Shown: positions 27,937 through 39,340, counted from the first letter of the stretch. The stretch: DNA of 64,000 bases from AWTP1-13 sp963827545 (GCA_963827545.1 CAWHBI010000044.1:62001-126000), one strand, 5' to 3'. Notes: generated from the letters alone by a model not told the origin. Program-made: numbers and translations.

Positions 27937-28964
27937 ACCCGTCGCACCCTCGCCGGCGATTGCGGCGGGGCTCGAGGTGCTGCGAGCCGGTAGGGCTTGC
28001 CGCATCCAGGCACCATATTCGAGAGTGAGCGAGACCGCAGTACTGGAGGCAGACATGGAGATAGCGCCGTTTGCGCGTGCCGGGCGGTTCTGGCGCGGCA
28101 ACCTGCACACGCACTCCACGCGCTCGGACGGTAGGCTGCCGCCCGAGGCGGTCGCCGCTTTCTACCGTCACGCCGGCTACGACTTCCTCGCGATCACCGA
28201 TCATTTCTGGGCGGTCTACGACTATCCCGTCACCGACACGAGGGCCTTTCGATCGAAGAGGTTCACGACGCTGCTGGGCGCCGAGATCCATGCGCCAGTG
28301 ACCTCGAAGGGCCACGACTGGCACGTCGTCGCCGTCGGCCTGCCGCTCGACTTTGCGCCGTGGACCAGCGGCGAGACGATGCAGGCCATGAGCCGCCGCG
28401 CTCACGAGGCGGGCGCGTTCCTCGGCATCGCGCACCCGCAGTGGTACGGCCTCACGCCCGAGGATGCCTTGTCGCTGCCGCTGGCGCACGCGGTCGAGGT
28501 CTACAACCACGGCTGCGCCATCGACTGCGACCGCGGCGACGGCTTCGTGGTGCTCGAGGAGATGCTGGCGGCGGGTAAGCGGCTCCATGCCTATGCCGCC
28601 GACGATGCGCATTTCGCCACTCCCGACGCCGGCGGCGGCTGGGTGATGGTGAAGGCCGAGGCGCTGGAGCCGGAGCTGCTGCTGGAAGCGCTCAAGCGCG
28701 GCGACTTCTATTCGAGCCAGGGCCCGCAGATCGACGACATCACGATCAATGGCAGCGAAGTCATGGTCGCCTGCTCGCCGGCAATCTCGGTGACGGTGGC
28801 CGGCTCCGGCACCGGCTCGCGCAGCGTCCACGGCCAGGAACTCACGCGCGCGACGCTTGCGCTCGATCCCTTCGGGGATGACGGCTACTTCCGCATCACG
28901 GTGACGGACGACAAAAGCCGCCGCGCCTGGAGCAACCCGATCTGGCGATGCGGACTCAGGAGAG

Positions 28965-30593
<1,629 letters not shown>

Positions 30594-30601
30594 CGACGCC
30601 C

Positions 30602-31804
30602 TCACCGGAAGGTCTTTCTCGGATCGAGGGCGTCGCGCACGCCCTCGCCGACGAAGATGAGCAGGCTCAAGAGCCCGGCGATCGACGCGAAGGCGGCAAG
30701 CCCGAGCCACGGCGCCTGCAGGTTGGCTTTGCCCTGTGCCAGCAGCTCGCCCAGCGACGCCGATCCAGGCGGCAGGCCCAGCCCCAGGAAATCCAGCGCG
30801 GTGAGCGCCGTGATCGAGCCCGAGAGCTTGAAGGGAAGGAAGGTGAGCGTCGCCACCACGGCGTTCGGCAGCAGGTGCTTGAACATGATCTTCGCGTTGG
30901 AGAGGCCGAGCGCGCGCGCCGCCGTGATGTACTCGAAGTTGCGCCCGCGCAGGAACTCTGCCCGCACTACGCCGACGAGATAGACCCAGTGGAAAAGCAG
31001 CAGGATGCCGAGCAGCGTCCAGAAGCCCGGGATGAGCACCGAGGAGATGATGATGAGCACGAACAGGGAAGGGATCGACGACCAGACCTCGAGAAAGCGC
31101 TGGAAGACCAGATCGATGCGCCCGCCGAAGTAGCCCTGCACGGCGCCCGCCGTCACGCCGATGATGGAGGAGAGGATGGTGAGCAGCAGGCCGAACAGAA
31201 CCGAGATGCGAAAGCCGTAGATCAGCCGGGCGAGAACATCGCGGCCCTGGTCATCCGTCCCCAGCCAGTTGCGGTTGCCGATCGCCTGGTAGCGCGCGAT
31301 CTGTGCCGCGGGCACGTCACACGGCTCGGCCCGCGTCGACCATGGCGGCGGTCCTGGAAAACCGAGGCACTGGCCGGCGGCATTCTTGATGCGCGGGTAG
31401 TCCTTGTTGATGGAGTGATAGGAATAGCCGATGGGCGGCCAGATGGCCCAGCCGTGCTTCTCGATCTCGTCGAGGATCTCGCTGTCCTTGTAGTCGGTGA
31501 CGGCGAGAAAGCCGCCGAACTTCGATTCGGGATAGTCGACCAGTACGGGGAACAGCAGCTCGCCCTTGTAGGCGGCGATGATGGGCTTGTCGTTGGCGAT
31601 GACCTCGGCAAACAAGGTGAACACAAAGAGCGTGAGGAAAATCCGCAGGCTCCAGAGCCCGCGCCGGTTGGACTTGAAGTTGCGCCACCGGCGGCGGTTG
31701 AGAGGGGAGAGCGTGAAGCTCGGCCACCACCTGTCATACCTGCCAGCCCGAGCCAACGGTGCAGTGGCCGGTACGGCTGTGGTGTCTTCGACGCGGGTGT
31801 CCAA
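30602..31804 (-). CDS. yejE: Oligopeptide ABC importer permease YejE
   Basis: Inner-membrane permease of the peptide/opine/nickel type, 400 residues. An N-terminal cytoplasmic stretch precedes the first helix (LWSLRIFLTLFVFTLFAEVI). A large periplasmic loop of about 130 residues follows, characteristic of YejE, and then five helices. The coupling motif around EYITAARALGLSNAKIMFKHLLPNA (residues 300-324) contacts YejF. Starts 3 bp after yejB ends. Confidence 0.93.
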   Translation of the reverse strand: MDTRVEDTTAVPATAPLARAGRYDRWWPSFTLSPLNRRRWRNFKSNRRGLWSLRIFLTLFVFTLFAEVIANDKPIIAAYKGELLFPVLVDYPESKFGGFLAVTDYKDSEILDEIEKHGWAIWPPIGYSYHSINKDYPRIKNAAGQCLGFPGPPPWSTRAEPCDVPAAQIARYQAIGNRNWLGTDDQGRDVLARLIYGFRISVLFGLLLTILSSIIGVTAGAVQGYFGGRIDLVFQRFLEVWSSIPSLFVLIIISSVLIPGFWTLLGILLLFHWVYLVGVVRAEFLRGRNFEYITAARALGLSNAKIMFKHLLPNAVVATLTFLPFKLSGSITALTALDFLGLGLPPGSASLGELLAQGKANLQAPWLGLAAFASIAGLLSLLIFVGEGVRDALDPRKTFR

Positions 31805-31807
31805 GGC

Positions 31808-32923
31808 CTAAACCTCTCGCGTCTCGAAGTCGATGCGCGGATCGACCAGCGTATAGACGAAGTCCGAGAGCAGATTGATGGCGAGGCCCAGGAGCGCCAG
31901 GATGTAGATGCTCGCAAAGACCACCGGATAGTCGCGGTTGATGACGCTCTCGAAGCTCAACAGGCCGATGCCGTCGAGCGAGAAGATGGTCTCGATGAGC
32001 AGGGAGCCCGAAAAGAAAGCGTGGATGAAGGCGCCGGGAAAGCCGGCGATGATCAGGAGCATGGCGTTGCGGAACACGTGGCCGTAGAGCACCTGGCTCT
32101 GCCCCAGGCCCTTCGCCTGCGCGGTCATCACGTACTGCTTGCGGACCTCGTCCAGGAACGCGTTGCGCGTGAGGAAGGTCATGGTGGTGAAGGCACCGAG
32201 CGACATGGCGATCAGCGGCAGCGTGAGGTGCCAGAAGTAGTCGGTGATCTTGCCGAACAGCGAAAGCTGGTGCCAGTTGTCCGAAATCAGGCCGCGCAAC
32301 GGGAACCACTGGAAGAACGAGCCGCCGGCGAACACCACCAGCAGGAATACCGCCACCAGGAAGCCCGGAATGGCATAGCCGATCACCAGCACGCCGGAAG
32401 TCCAAGTGTCGAACCTTTCGCCGTCGTGCACCGCCTTGCGAATGCCGAGCGGAATGGAGATGAGATAGGTGATGAGCAGCATCCATATGCCGAGCGAGAT
32501 CGAGACGGGCAGCTTCTCCTTGATGAGCTGCAGCACGCTCACGTCTCGAAAGTAGCTCTTGCCGAAGTCGAACAGCAAATAGCTCTTCATCATCAGCACG
32601 AAGCGCTCGTGCGCGGGCTTGTCGAAGCCGAACTGCTTCTCGAGCTGCTTGATGAACTCGGGATCGAGCCCCTGCGCCCCGCGATATTTGGCACTCACCT
32701 CGCCCTGACCTGCCTGCGATTGGGATTGGCTGGAGGGCGAGAGGCCGTCGCCTTGCGAGCCGCCGATGCGAGCGGTGGCGGAAACGTCTGTTCCAGAGAT
32801 CTGCGCGATCACCCGCTCGACCGGTCCTCCGGGGGCGAACTGAATGATGGCGAAGCTGATCAGCATGATACCGAACAGCGTCGGGATGATCAGAAGGAAG
32901 CGCTTCAGCAGATAGCTGGCCAT
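31808..32923 (-). CDS. yejB: Oligopeptide ABC importer permease YejB
   Basis: Partner inner-membrane permease, 371 residues. The N terminus YLLKRFLLIIPTLFGIMLISF is the first helix, and FAPGGPVERVIAQ follows as in YejB. A Ser/Gln/Gly-rich insertion (residues 50-75) precedes the PEFIKQLEKQFGFDKP segment. The coupling motif is YVMTAQAKGLGQSQVLYGHVFRNA around residue 270. Located between the two solute-binding genes and yejE. Confidence 0.93.
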   Translation of the reverse strand: MASYLLKRFLLIIPTLFGIMLISFAIIQFAPGGPVERVIAQISGTDVSATARIGGSQGDGLSPSSQSQSQAGQGEVSAKYRGAQGLDPEFIKQLEKQFGFDKPAHERFVLMMKSYLLFDFGKSYFRDVSVLQLIKEKLPVSISLGIWMLLITYLISIPLGIRKAVHDGERFDTWTSGVLVIGYAIPGFLVAVFLLVVFAGGSFFQWFPLRGLISDNWHQLSLFGKITDYFWHLTLPLIAMSLGAFTTMTFLTRNAFLDEVRKQYVMTAQAKGLGQSQVLYGHVFRNAMLLIIAGFPGAFIHAFFSGSLLIETIFSLDGIGLLSFESVINRDYPVVFASIYILALLGLAINLLSDFVYTLVDPRIDFETREV

Positions 32924-32941
32924 CGCCGAACGTGGCTCGCC

Positions 32942-34792
32942 TCAGTTGTCTTTCAGCGTTGCCGCCTTGGCGGCATCATACCACCAGGTGTGCACCACGC
33001 CGCGATCGTAGCGGGGTTTTGTCGCCGGCCGCGAAAACCGGTCCCAGTGGGCGATATGGTGCGCCGCCTTGTACCATTGCGGCACCCAGTAGTGGCCGGC
33101 GCGCAGCACGCGGTCGAGGGCGCGGGTCGCCACCGCGAGCTCCTCGCGGCTCTTGGCTTCTATCACCTTGGTGATGAGCGCATCAATGACGGGATGGCTG
33201 ATGCCGGCCAGGTTCAAGCTCCCGTCGGTCTTGGCGGCGTCGCTGCCCCAGTAGCTCCTGAGCTCCACGCCCGGCGTGGGGCGCAAGCTGTAGCGCGTCG
33301 TCACCACGTCGAAGTCGAAGGTCTTGAGCCGGCGCTGGTACTGGGCGGCATCGATGCGGCGGACGCTGACCGCAAGCCCGAGCCTGGTGAGGTTTTCGAC
33401 ATAGCTGGTCAGGATGCGCTCCGAGACCGGGTCGACGATCAGGAACTCCAGGTCCAACACCTCGCCCTTGGCGTTGACCCGTTTGCCGTTCTTCACCTGC
33501 CAGCCGGCCTCGCTCAAGAGCTTGTCCGCTGCCCCCAGGAGCTTGCGATCCTTGCCCGAGGCATCCGAAACCGGCGGACTGTAGGGCTCCTCGAACACCT
33601 CCGGCGGCAGCTGGCTCCGGAACGGCTCGAGCAGGGCCAGCTCCGCTTCGCTCGGCCTGCCCTTGGCCTTCATGGCCGAGTTCTCGAAGAAGCTCTCCGT
33701 GCGCGTATACAATCCGTAGAAGATCGCGTTGTTGGTGAATTCGAAGTCGAACGCGTAGTCGAGCGCCTTGCGCACGCGCACGTCGGAGAATTTCGACCGG
33801 CGCGCGTTGAGGAAGAAGCCCTGCGCGCCCGAGGGGGTTTCGTCCGGCAGCGTGAGCCTCTGCAGCCGTCCCGCCTTCACTGCCGGCACATCGTAGGCGG
33901 TCATCCAGTCGCGGGCCGTGAACTCCTCGCGCAGGTCGAACTCGCCCGCCTGCAGGGCCAGCAGCTCGGCGGCGCGATCGCGGTAGTAGTAGTAGCGCAA
34001 CTCCCCGAAGTTGAAGCGGCCCCGGTTGACGGGCAGGTCCTTGCCCCAATAGTCCTCCCGGCGCTGATAGCTCACGAACGCACCGGCCTTGTAGTCGCCG
34101 ATCCTGTAGGGACCAGAGCCGAGGGGCGGATCGAAGGTGGTCTGATCGAACTCGCGCGTGGCGTAGTAGGCCTTCGACAGGATGGGCAGTCCGGCCACCA
34201 CCAGCGGCAGATCGCGGATCAGCGCGCCGGTGAAGGAATAGCGCACCGTATGCGCATCGATGGCCTCGGCTTTGGCGACATCCTTGATCTGCGAGCGGAT
34301 GTTGGGATGGCCCTTCTCCTTGAGGATGTCGAAGCTGAAGACCACGTCGGCGGATGTCAGCGCCGAACCGTCGGCGAACCTGGCCTCGGGGCGCAAGCGG
34401 AAGGTGACCGAGTTGCGGTCTGTCGCAAGCTCCGCCGACTGCGCGACGAGCCCGTAGACGGCGTCGGGCTCGTCGAGCCCCCGCGTCATCAGTGTGTCGA
34501 ACAGAAACTCCAGCCCCTGTGCGGGGTCGCCCTTCAGGATGAAGCCGTTGAAGCTGTCGAAGGTGGTGCGCGCGGCGGTACCGATCATCGCCATCCGCCC
34601 ACCCTTGGGCGCATCGGGGTTCACCCAATCGAAGTGCTTGAAGTCGGGCGGGTACCTGAGCTCGCCGAAGGCCGAGAGGCCGTGTTTGGGGCCATCGGCG
34701 GCGGCCTGAGCAGAGGCCAGGACCAGCAAAAGGAGCGCCGCGATGGCCGGCTTCCAGGAACGGATCGGGCACGGCATCACGAGGTCCCGCAT
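32942..34792 (-). CDS. yejA: Extracellular oligopeptide-binding protein, YejA-like (copy 1)
   Basis: Periplasmic SBP_bac_5 receptor of 616 residues. The signal peptide ends near SAQAAADG (about residue 34). The mature part starts with HGLSAFGELRYPPDFKHFDWVNPDAPKGG, characteristic of YejA, and contains LGSGPYRI and YYYRDRAAELLALQAGEFD. The ATG at 34792 is my choice; TTG 34831 and ATG 34825 also lie in frame but enter the preceding gene or its stop. It is followed 18 bp later by yejB. One of two adjacent paralogues. Confidence 0.9.
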   Translation of the reverse strand: MRDLVMPCPIRSWKPAIAALLLLVLASAQAAADGPKHGLSAFGELRYPPDFKHFDWVNPDAPKGGRMAMIGTAARTTFDSFNGFILKGDPAQGLEFLFDTLMTRGLDEPDAVYGLVAQSAELATDRNSVTFRLRPEARFADGSALTSADVVFSFDILKEKGHPNIRSQIKDVAKAEAIDAHTVRYSFTGALIRDLPLVVAGLPILSKAYYATREFDQTTFDPPLGSGPYRIGDYKAGAFVSYQRREDYWGKDLPVNRGRFNFGELRYYYYRDRAAELLALQAGEFDLREEFTARDWMTAYDVPAVKAGRLQRLTLPDETPSGAQGFFLNARRSKFSDVRVRKALDYAFDFEFTNNAIFYGLYTRTESFFENSAMKAKGRPSEAELALLEPFRSQLPPEVFEEPYSPPVSDASGKDRKLLGAADKLLSEAGWQVKNGKRVNAKGEVLDLEFLIVDPVSERILTSYVENLTRLGLAVSVRRIDAAQYQRRLKTFDFDVVTTRYSLRPTPGVELRSYWGSDAAKTDGSLNLAGISHPVIDALITKVIEAKSREELAVATRALDRVLRAGHYWVPQWYKAAHHIAHWDRFSRPATKPRYDRGVVHTWWYDAAKAATLKDN

Positions 34793-34811
34793 CTTGCTCA
34801 CATTGCCGACG

Positions 34812-36665
34812 CTACCCCCGAGCATCGGCAAGGCGCTTGGCTGCCGCGTCGTCCCACCACCACACGCGCAGGAATGACGGATCAGCGGACGGCAGCTTGG
34901 CCGGCCGCCCGTACAAGTCCCACATCGCCATGCGCTCGAAGGGCGTGTGCCACTGCGGCACGACGTAGTGGTTCCAACACAGCACCCGGTCCAGCGCCCG
35001 CGTGGCGGCGACGAGATCGGGCCGATCCTTGGCCAGGATGATCTTGTCGATCAGCTTGTCGATTGCCGGGTTCCTGATGCCGATGACGTTGCGGGTGCCG
35101 TCCTTGCCGGCAGCTTCGGACCCCCAATAGTCACGCTGCTCGTTGCCTGGAGAGAGCGATTGCGCAAAGGTTTGTACGATGATGTCGAAATCGAAGGTAT
35201 CGCGGCGCCGCTGGTATTGTGCCGTGTCGACGGTGCGCACGCTGCCTTTGATGCCGAGCTTCTCCAGCTCCTTGACGTAGGGCAGGGCGATACGCTCGAA
35301 GTCGGGCTGGCTGAGCAGGAACTCGGCCGTGAGCTGCACGCCTGCGGCGTTGGTCAGGACACCATTTTTCTGCTGGTAGCCAGCCTCTGCGAGCAGCTTG
35401 GCTGCCATCGCCAGATGCTTGCGCGCGTCGTCCGGGGCATTGTTGACCGGGTTCTTCCATTCCTTGATGAACACCTCGGGCGGCACCTCGGCCTGCACCT
35501 CCTTGAGGATCTCGAGCTCGCGACCCTGCGGCAGGCCGCTGGCCATCAGCTCGGAGTTGTCAAAGTAGCTGTTGACCCTCTGATACTCACCGTAGAAGAG
35601 ATTCGCGTTGGCCCATTCGAAGTTGAACGCCAAGTTGAAAGCGCGCCGCACACGTGGGTCCTGGAACTGCGGCCTGCGAGCATTGAACGCGAACGCCTGC
35701 ATAGGCGCGACTTCGGCGACGGGCAGCTTGTGCCGCGCCACCAGGCCGCGCTTCACCGCGTCGAAGTCGTATCCGGTTGCCCAGTACTTGGCGCTGGATT
35801 CCCGCCAGAAATCGAGGTCGCCGGCCTTGAACGCCAGGAAGGCAGGGGAACGGTCGCGGAAATAGACAATTCTTATCTCATCGAAATTCCATTGCCCCTT
35901 CGCCACCGGCAAATCCTTGGCCCACCAGTCCTTGACGCGCTCGTAGACGATGGTGCGGCCGGCATCTACCTCCTTGATGCGATAGGGCCCCGAGCCCAAG
36001 GGCACCTCGAGCGTGGATTTGGAGAGATCGCGCTGCTCGCCACTTGGTCCGGCGCTCTCCCAGAAGTGCTTGGGCAGGACCGGCAATTGGCCAACGATCA
36101 GAGGCAACTCGCGGTTGCCCCTTACGTCGAAGGCGAACCGCACCTGGTGATCGCCGACCTTCTCGGCGCCAGTAACGTTCTTGTAGTAGAAGGCAAAGCG
36201 GGGCGAGGCCTTCTTGATGGCCTCGAGCGAGAAGATCACGTCCTCCGGCTTGATGGGCTTGCCGTCGTGAAAGCGCGCGCCGGGCCGCAGCTGGAAGGTC
36301 GCCGAGGAAAAGTCCTCCGGGTAGGCGGCCCACTCGGCGACGAGACCGTATTCGGTGGAGGGCTCGTCAGGGCTCGACAACATGAGCGTGTCGTAGATCA
36401 GCCCAAGCCCAGCGGCAGCGCTCCCCTTGACAGGGAACCGGTTGAGCGAATCGAACGAGCCCATGGCCCACTGTCGCACCCGGCCTCCTTTGGGAGCGTT
36501 GGGGTTCACCCAATTGAAGTGCGTGAATTCGGGTCCGTACTGCGGCTCACCGATCAGCGACAGGGCGTGGTGCTTCTTCAAAGTGTCGGCGCGGGACGCG
36601 CCGGCGGGTTGAAAGACAAGCGCAAAGGCGATTGGTGCAACCGCCAGGCTCAAATACCGGACCAT
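34812..36665 (-). CDS. Extracellular oligopeptide-binding protein, YejA-like (copy 2)
   Basis: Second YejA-type receptor, 617 residues, first gene of the yej operon. The signal peptide covers about residues 1-27 (VRYLSLAVAPIAFALVF, then ASRADT). The mature N terminus EPQYGPEFTHFNWVNPNAPKGG parallels copy 1, and LGSGPYRIKEV and VYFRDRSPAFLAFKAGD align too. The copies diverge elsewhere, so this is an old duplication, probably widening the range of peptides. The start at 36665 follows a GGGAGG/GAGG region; a longer frame was rejected for lack of similarity. Confidence 0.9.
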   Translation of the reverse strand: MVRYLSLAVAPIAFALVFQPAGASRADTLKKHHALSLIGEPQYGPEFTHFNWVNPNAPKGGRVRQWAMGSFDSLNRFPVKGSAAAGLGLIYDTLMLSSPDEPSTEYGLVAEWAAYPEDFSSATFQLRPGARFHDGKPIKPEDVIFSLEAIKKASPRFAFYYKNVTGAEKVGDHQVRFAFDVRGNRELPLIVGQLPVLPKHFWESAGPSGEQRDLSKSTLEVPLGSGPYRIKEVDAGRTIVYERVKDWWAKDLPVAKGQWNFDEIRIVYFRDRSPAFLAFKAGDLDFWRESSAKYWATGYDFDAVKRGLVARHKLPVAEVAPMQAFAFNARRPQFQDPRVRRAFNLAFNFEWANANLFYGEYQRVNSYFDNSELMASGLPQGRELEILKEVQAEVPPEVFIKEWKNPVNNAPDDARKHLAMAAKLLAEAGYQQKNGVLTNAAGVQLTAEFLLSQPDFERIALPYVKELEKLGIKGSVRTVDTAQYQRRRDTFDFDIIVQTFAQSLSPGNEQRDYWGSEAAGKDGTRNVIGIRNPAIDKLIDKIILAKDRPDLVAATRALDRVLCWNHYVVPQWHTPFERMAMWDLYGRPAKLPSADPSFLRVWWWDDAAAKRLADARG

Positions 36666-36897
36666 CCGCCTCGTCTTTCCTCCCACCGTGCGGTGTGTGC
36701 GCCAGCCGCACATTGCCCAATGTTAGCGTCGAATATGGCCGTGTGCAGACCCGACGCCAAGTTAATCCTTGTCCATCGGCAACGAATGGCCAGGAACGCG
36801 CCCGCAAAAGACCTGCGAACGCTAGCTATGCCAAGCGAATTATTCAACAAAGGCCAAAGAACAATGAGGGATCGACCCTTCTAGCCCGGTGGCCGCG

Positions 36898-37437
36898 CTA
36901 TTGGGGCAGCGGCGCTGGCGTATCGCCCAGCCTGCGCATGTGAGCGAGCAGGTCAGCCAAATCCGCGGTGTCCTTAACGCCTGGAAACAGCATCTTGTTG
37001 CCCGGGATCGCACCGGCAGGGTCGTGGAGGTATTTCGCCAGCTCCTCCCAGCTCCAGTTGCCGGGGTGGCCCTTCATGGCTTCCGAATAGTTAAAGCCCG
37101 GTGCCTGGGCAATCTTGCGACCAACCACGCCCCAAAGATTGGGACCCACCAAATTGCGCCCACCCTTGTCGGGGGTATGGCAAGCAAGGCATTTCTTGAA
37201 GGTATCCAGGCCGTTGTCGGCACTGGCCTTGGGCAGCAAGGCCAGCACCGCCTTGGCATCGAACGGCGCCGCCGGCTTGGGCGCCTCGTGGGCTACTTCG
37301 GTTACCGGAAGGTCCCAGCCCGGCTTCTCTGCCTTGTGCTTGGCAAAGGCGATGTCGAGCACCGTCCTGCCGCTCGCTATCACCAGCAAGGCCGTGAGCA
37401 CTGCCCCGGCGATCTTGTTGAATTCGAAACCGTCCAT
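36898..37437 (-). CDS. Membrane-anchored cytochrome c (CycM-like)
   Basis: A 179-residue class-I c-type cytochrome held to the membrane by an uncleaved N-terminal helix (IAGAVLTALLVIASGRTVLDIAF, about residues 8-30). Haem is attached at CLACH around residue 98, and the axial Met is likely in GNKMLFPGVKD. Relatives (CycM, c552) pass electrons to a terminal oxidase. The gene is divergent from kdsB, and the order cytochrome-kdsB-pheA is common in Rhizobiales. The region just upstream of the start is a 15-bp tandem repeat (37445-37494), so no clear ribosome site is seen. Confidence 0.87.
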   Translation of the reverse strand: MDGFEFNKIAGAVLTALLVIASGRTVLDIAFAKHKAEKPGWDLPVTEVAHEAPKPAAPFDAKAVLALLPKASADNGLDTFKKCLACHTPDKGGRNLVGPNLWGVVGRKIAQAPGFNYSEAMKGHPGNWSWEELAKYLHDPAGAIPGNKMLFPGVKDTADLADLLAHMRRLGDTPAPLPQ

Positions 37438-37444
37438 GCGGATC

Positions 37445-37494
37445 GCGATGTCCCCGAGTGCGATGTGCCCGAGTGCGATGTCCCCGTGCGATGG
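37445..37494. repeat. 15-bp tandem repeat upstream of the cytochrome gene
   Basis: Three and a half copies of GCGATGT(C/G)CCCGAGT run head to tail: 37445-37459, 37460-37474, 37475-37487 (shortened) and a trailing GCGATGG. The array sits immediately 5' of the cytochrome start on the minus strand and would code for a GDIALGHIAL-like extension if translation started further upstream. Confidence 0.8.
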
Positions 37495-37623
37495 CCAGCG
37501 CCCGTGCCACGCGCGCAGTCGCAAACCGGCGGCCAATATAGGGGGTCGATGCGCGCTTGCAACTGACCTGAGGTCCGTTCTAGGAGCTAGCCCCGAGACC
37601 AATTGTCACCGTCGCGAAGGACC

Positions 37624-38358
37624 ATGCAGCGCACTCTCGTCGTCATTCCGGCCCGCTTGCACTCGAGCAGGCTGCCAAACAAGCCGCTGGCCGATATCGG
37701 CGGCACGCCAATGATCGTGCACGTGTGGCGCCGCGCCATGGCGGCGGAAGTCGGGCGGGTGGCGGTGGCGACCGACAGCGAGCAGATCGTGGCGGCGGTG
37801 CGCGGGGCGGGCGGCGAAGCCGTCATGACGCGCGCCGACCACGCCTCTGGCTCGGACCGCGTGTTCGAAGCCGTCAACCGGATCGATCCCGAGGCCGAGT
37901 TCGAGTTCATCCTCAACCTGCAGGGCGATCTGCCGGCGATGGAGCCGACGCTCGCGCGCGACTGCCTCGCCCCCCTGCTCGACAAGGGCCCCCACATCGC
38001 CACCATTGCGGCGGAGATCACGGACGAGGTGGACCGAACCAATCCGAACGCCGTCAAGGTCGTGGGCACGCCCACTGCTGCGCCGCGCCGGCTGCGGGCT
38101 CTTTACTTCACGCGTGCCACGGCGCCCCACGGCCCAGGGCCTCTTTACCATCACTTCGGCATGTACGCTTATCGGCGTTCGGCATTGGAGCGGTTCGTTT
38201 CGCTCAAACCCTCGCCGTTGGAAAAGCGCGAGCGGCTCGAGCAATTGCGCGCGCTCGAGGACGGCATGCGCATCGACGTGTCGCTCGTTGACAGCGTACC
38301 GGTCGAGGTCAATACTCCCGAGGACCTCGAGCGCGCCCGCCGTCTTCTTGCCGGTTAG
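37624..38358 (+). CDS. kdsB: 3-deoxy-manno-octulosonate cytidylyltransferase
   Basis: Activates KDO as CMP-KDO for lipopolysaccharide core synthesis. The 244-residue nucleotidyltransferase begins VVIPARLHSSRLPNKPLADIGG, with the CTP-binding Arg and Lys, and has ATDSEQI, ASGSDRV and NLQGDLPAMEP motifs in order. The C terminus ends EVNTPEDLERARRLL, as in the family. The ATG at 37624 gives standard length. pheA follows after 30 bp. Confidence 0.94.
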   Translation: MQRTLVVIPARLHSSRLPNKPLADIGGTPMIVHVWRRAMAAEVGRVAVATDSEQIVAAVRGAGGEAVMTRADHASGSDRVFEAVNRIDPEAEFEFILNLQGDLPAMEPTLARDCLAPLLDKGPHIATIAAEITDEVDRTNPNAVKVVGTPTAAPRRLRALYFTRATAPHGPGPLYHHFGMYAYRRSALERFVSLKPSPLEKRERLEQLRALEDGMRIDVSLVDSVPVEVNTPEDLERARRLLAG

Positions 38359-38388
38359 GGCGCGCCTTTTGCTTTCCGCGTCGCACCC

Positions 38389-39327
38389 ATGGCCGATCGA
38401 AAACTGAAAACGCCGGAACCCTCGGCCAAGTCGAAACGCGCGGCCGCGCCGGAACGCAAGCCAGCGGCCGGCAGGCGTGTGTGCTATCAGGGCGAGCCGG
38501 GGGCCAACTCGCATCTGGCGTGCCGCGAAGTATTCGCAGACCTCGAGCCTCTTGCCTGCGCCACCTTCGAGGACGCGCTGGCCGCCGTGAAGACCGGCGA
38601 TGCCCGCTACGCCATGATCCCGATCGAGAACTCGGTGGCGGGACGTGTGGCCGACATCCATCACCTGTTGCCGGGCGCTGGGCTGCACATCGTCGGTGAG
38701 CATTTCCTGCGCGTGCGCCATCAGCTGATGGCGCTGCCAGGTGCCTCGCTGGCCACCGTCAAGAAAGCGCTCTCGCACACCCATGCGCTGGGCCAGTGCC
38801 GCAACACGCTGCGCAAGCTGGGCATCGTGCCGGTGCCGGAGGCTGATACGGCGGGCTCTGCGCGCGTGGTGGCGGAGAGCGGAGACCGGGGCCTCGCGGC
38901 CATCGCCTCCTCGCTGGCGGCCGAGATCTACGGCCTTGAGATCCTCAAGCACGACATCGAGGACGAGCAGCACAACACCACCCGTTTCGTGGTTCTGGCA
39001 AACGAGCGCGCCTACGCCAGGGCCAGTGATGGGCTCATCGTCACCACATTCATCTTCCGCGTCCGTAACGTGCCGGCCGCGCTCTACAAGGCGATGGGTG
39101 GCTTTGCGACCAACGGCGTGAACATGACCAAGCTGGAGAGCTATCAGCTCGACGGGCGGTTCGTGGCGACCATGTTCTATGCCGACGTCGAGGGCCATCC
39201 GGACGATCCAGCAGTGGCGCGAGCGCTGGAGGAGTTGCAGTTCTTCTCCACCGAGTTTCACATCCTCGGCGCCTACAAGGCGAGCCCCTACCGCGCCCAC
39301 GCGAACAAGGCGGGCGAGGAGGCTTGA
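38389..39327 (+). CDS. pheA: Prephenate dehydratase
   Basis: Converts prephenate to phenylpyruvate in phenylalanine synthesis. The 312-residue protein has a Lys/Ala-rich N-terminal extension (to about residue 28), then the PDT domain (YQGEPGANSHLA, IPIENSVAGRV, and the catalytic-Thr motif NTTRFVVL around residue 203). A C-terminal ACT domain (GGFATNGVNMTKLESY) carries the ESY-type phenylalanine-binding site, so feedback inhibition is expected. There is no chorismate mutase domain. ghrA follows after 13 bp. Confidence 0.94.
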   Translation: MADRKLKTPEPSAKSKRAAAPERKPAAGRRVCYQGEPGANSHLACREVFADLEPLACATFEDALAAVKTGDARYAMIPIENSVAGRVADIHHLLPGAGLHIVGEHFLRVRHQLMALPGASLATVKKALSHTHALGQCRNTLRKLGIVPVPEADTAGSARVVAESGDRGLAAIASSLAAEIYGLEILKHDIEDEQHNTTRFVVLANERAYARASDGLIVTTFIFRVRNVPAALYKAMGGFATNGVNMTKLESYQLDGRFVATMFYADVEGHPDDPAVARALEELQFFSTEFHILGAYKASPYRAHANKAGEEA

Positions 39328-39340
39328 GGCGGAGCGCCGC

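Larger units (their letters stand above)
27332..28054. other. 723-bp intergenic region rich in secondary structure
   Basis: No convincing protein gene here. It contains an intergenic palindrome (27374-27487) and several hairpins: CGTCGC/GCGACG at 27580-27596, ACGTGAA/TTCACGT at 27599-27626, a CCTGGA/TCCAGG stem at 27641-27674, and an 11-bp helix with a 4-nt bulge at 27757-27791. The elaborate RNA-like fold at 27814-27936 follows. A 56-codon Arg-rich frame at 27658-27828 has a good AAGGAG site, but its start lies inside a hairpin and its 3' end enters the RNA fold, so I do not call it. Confidence 0.55.

Noticed and set aside
27567..28028. A Pro/Gly/Arg-rich, collagen-like frame (GPRGPRGP) through the structured region
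   Set aside because: Its repetitive residues come from the paired stems of the RNA-like fold. It lacks a convincing start and family similarity.
30875..35041. A 1388-codon open frame on the plus strand, antisense to the yej genes
   Set aside because: It lies wholly opposite recognised yej genes, has no domain similarity, and reflects G/C bias at the third positions of the sense genes.
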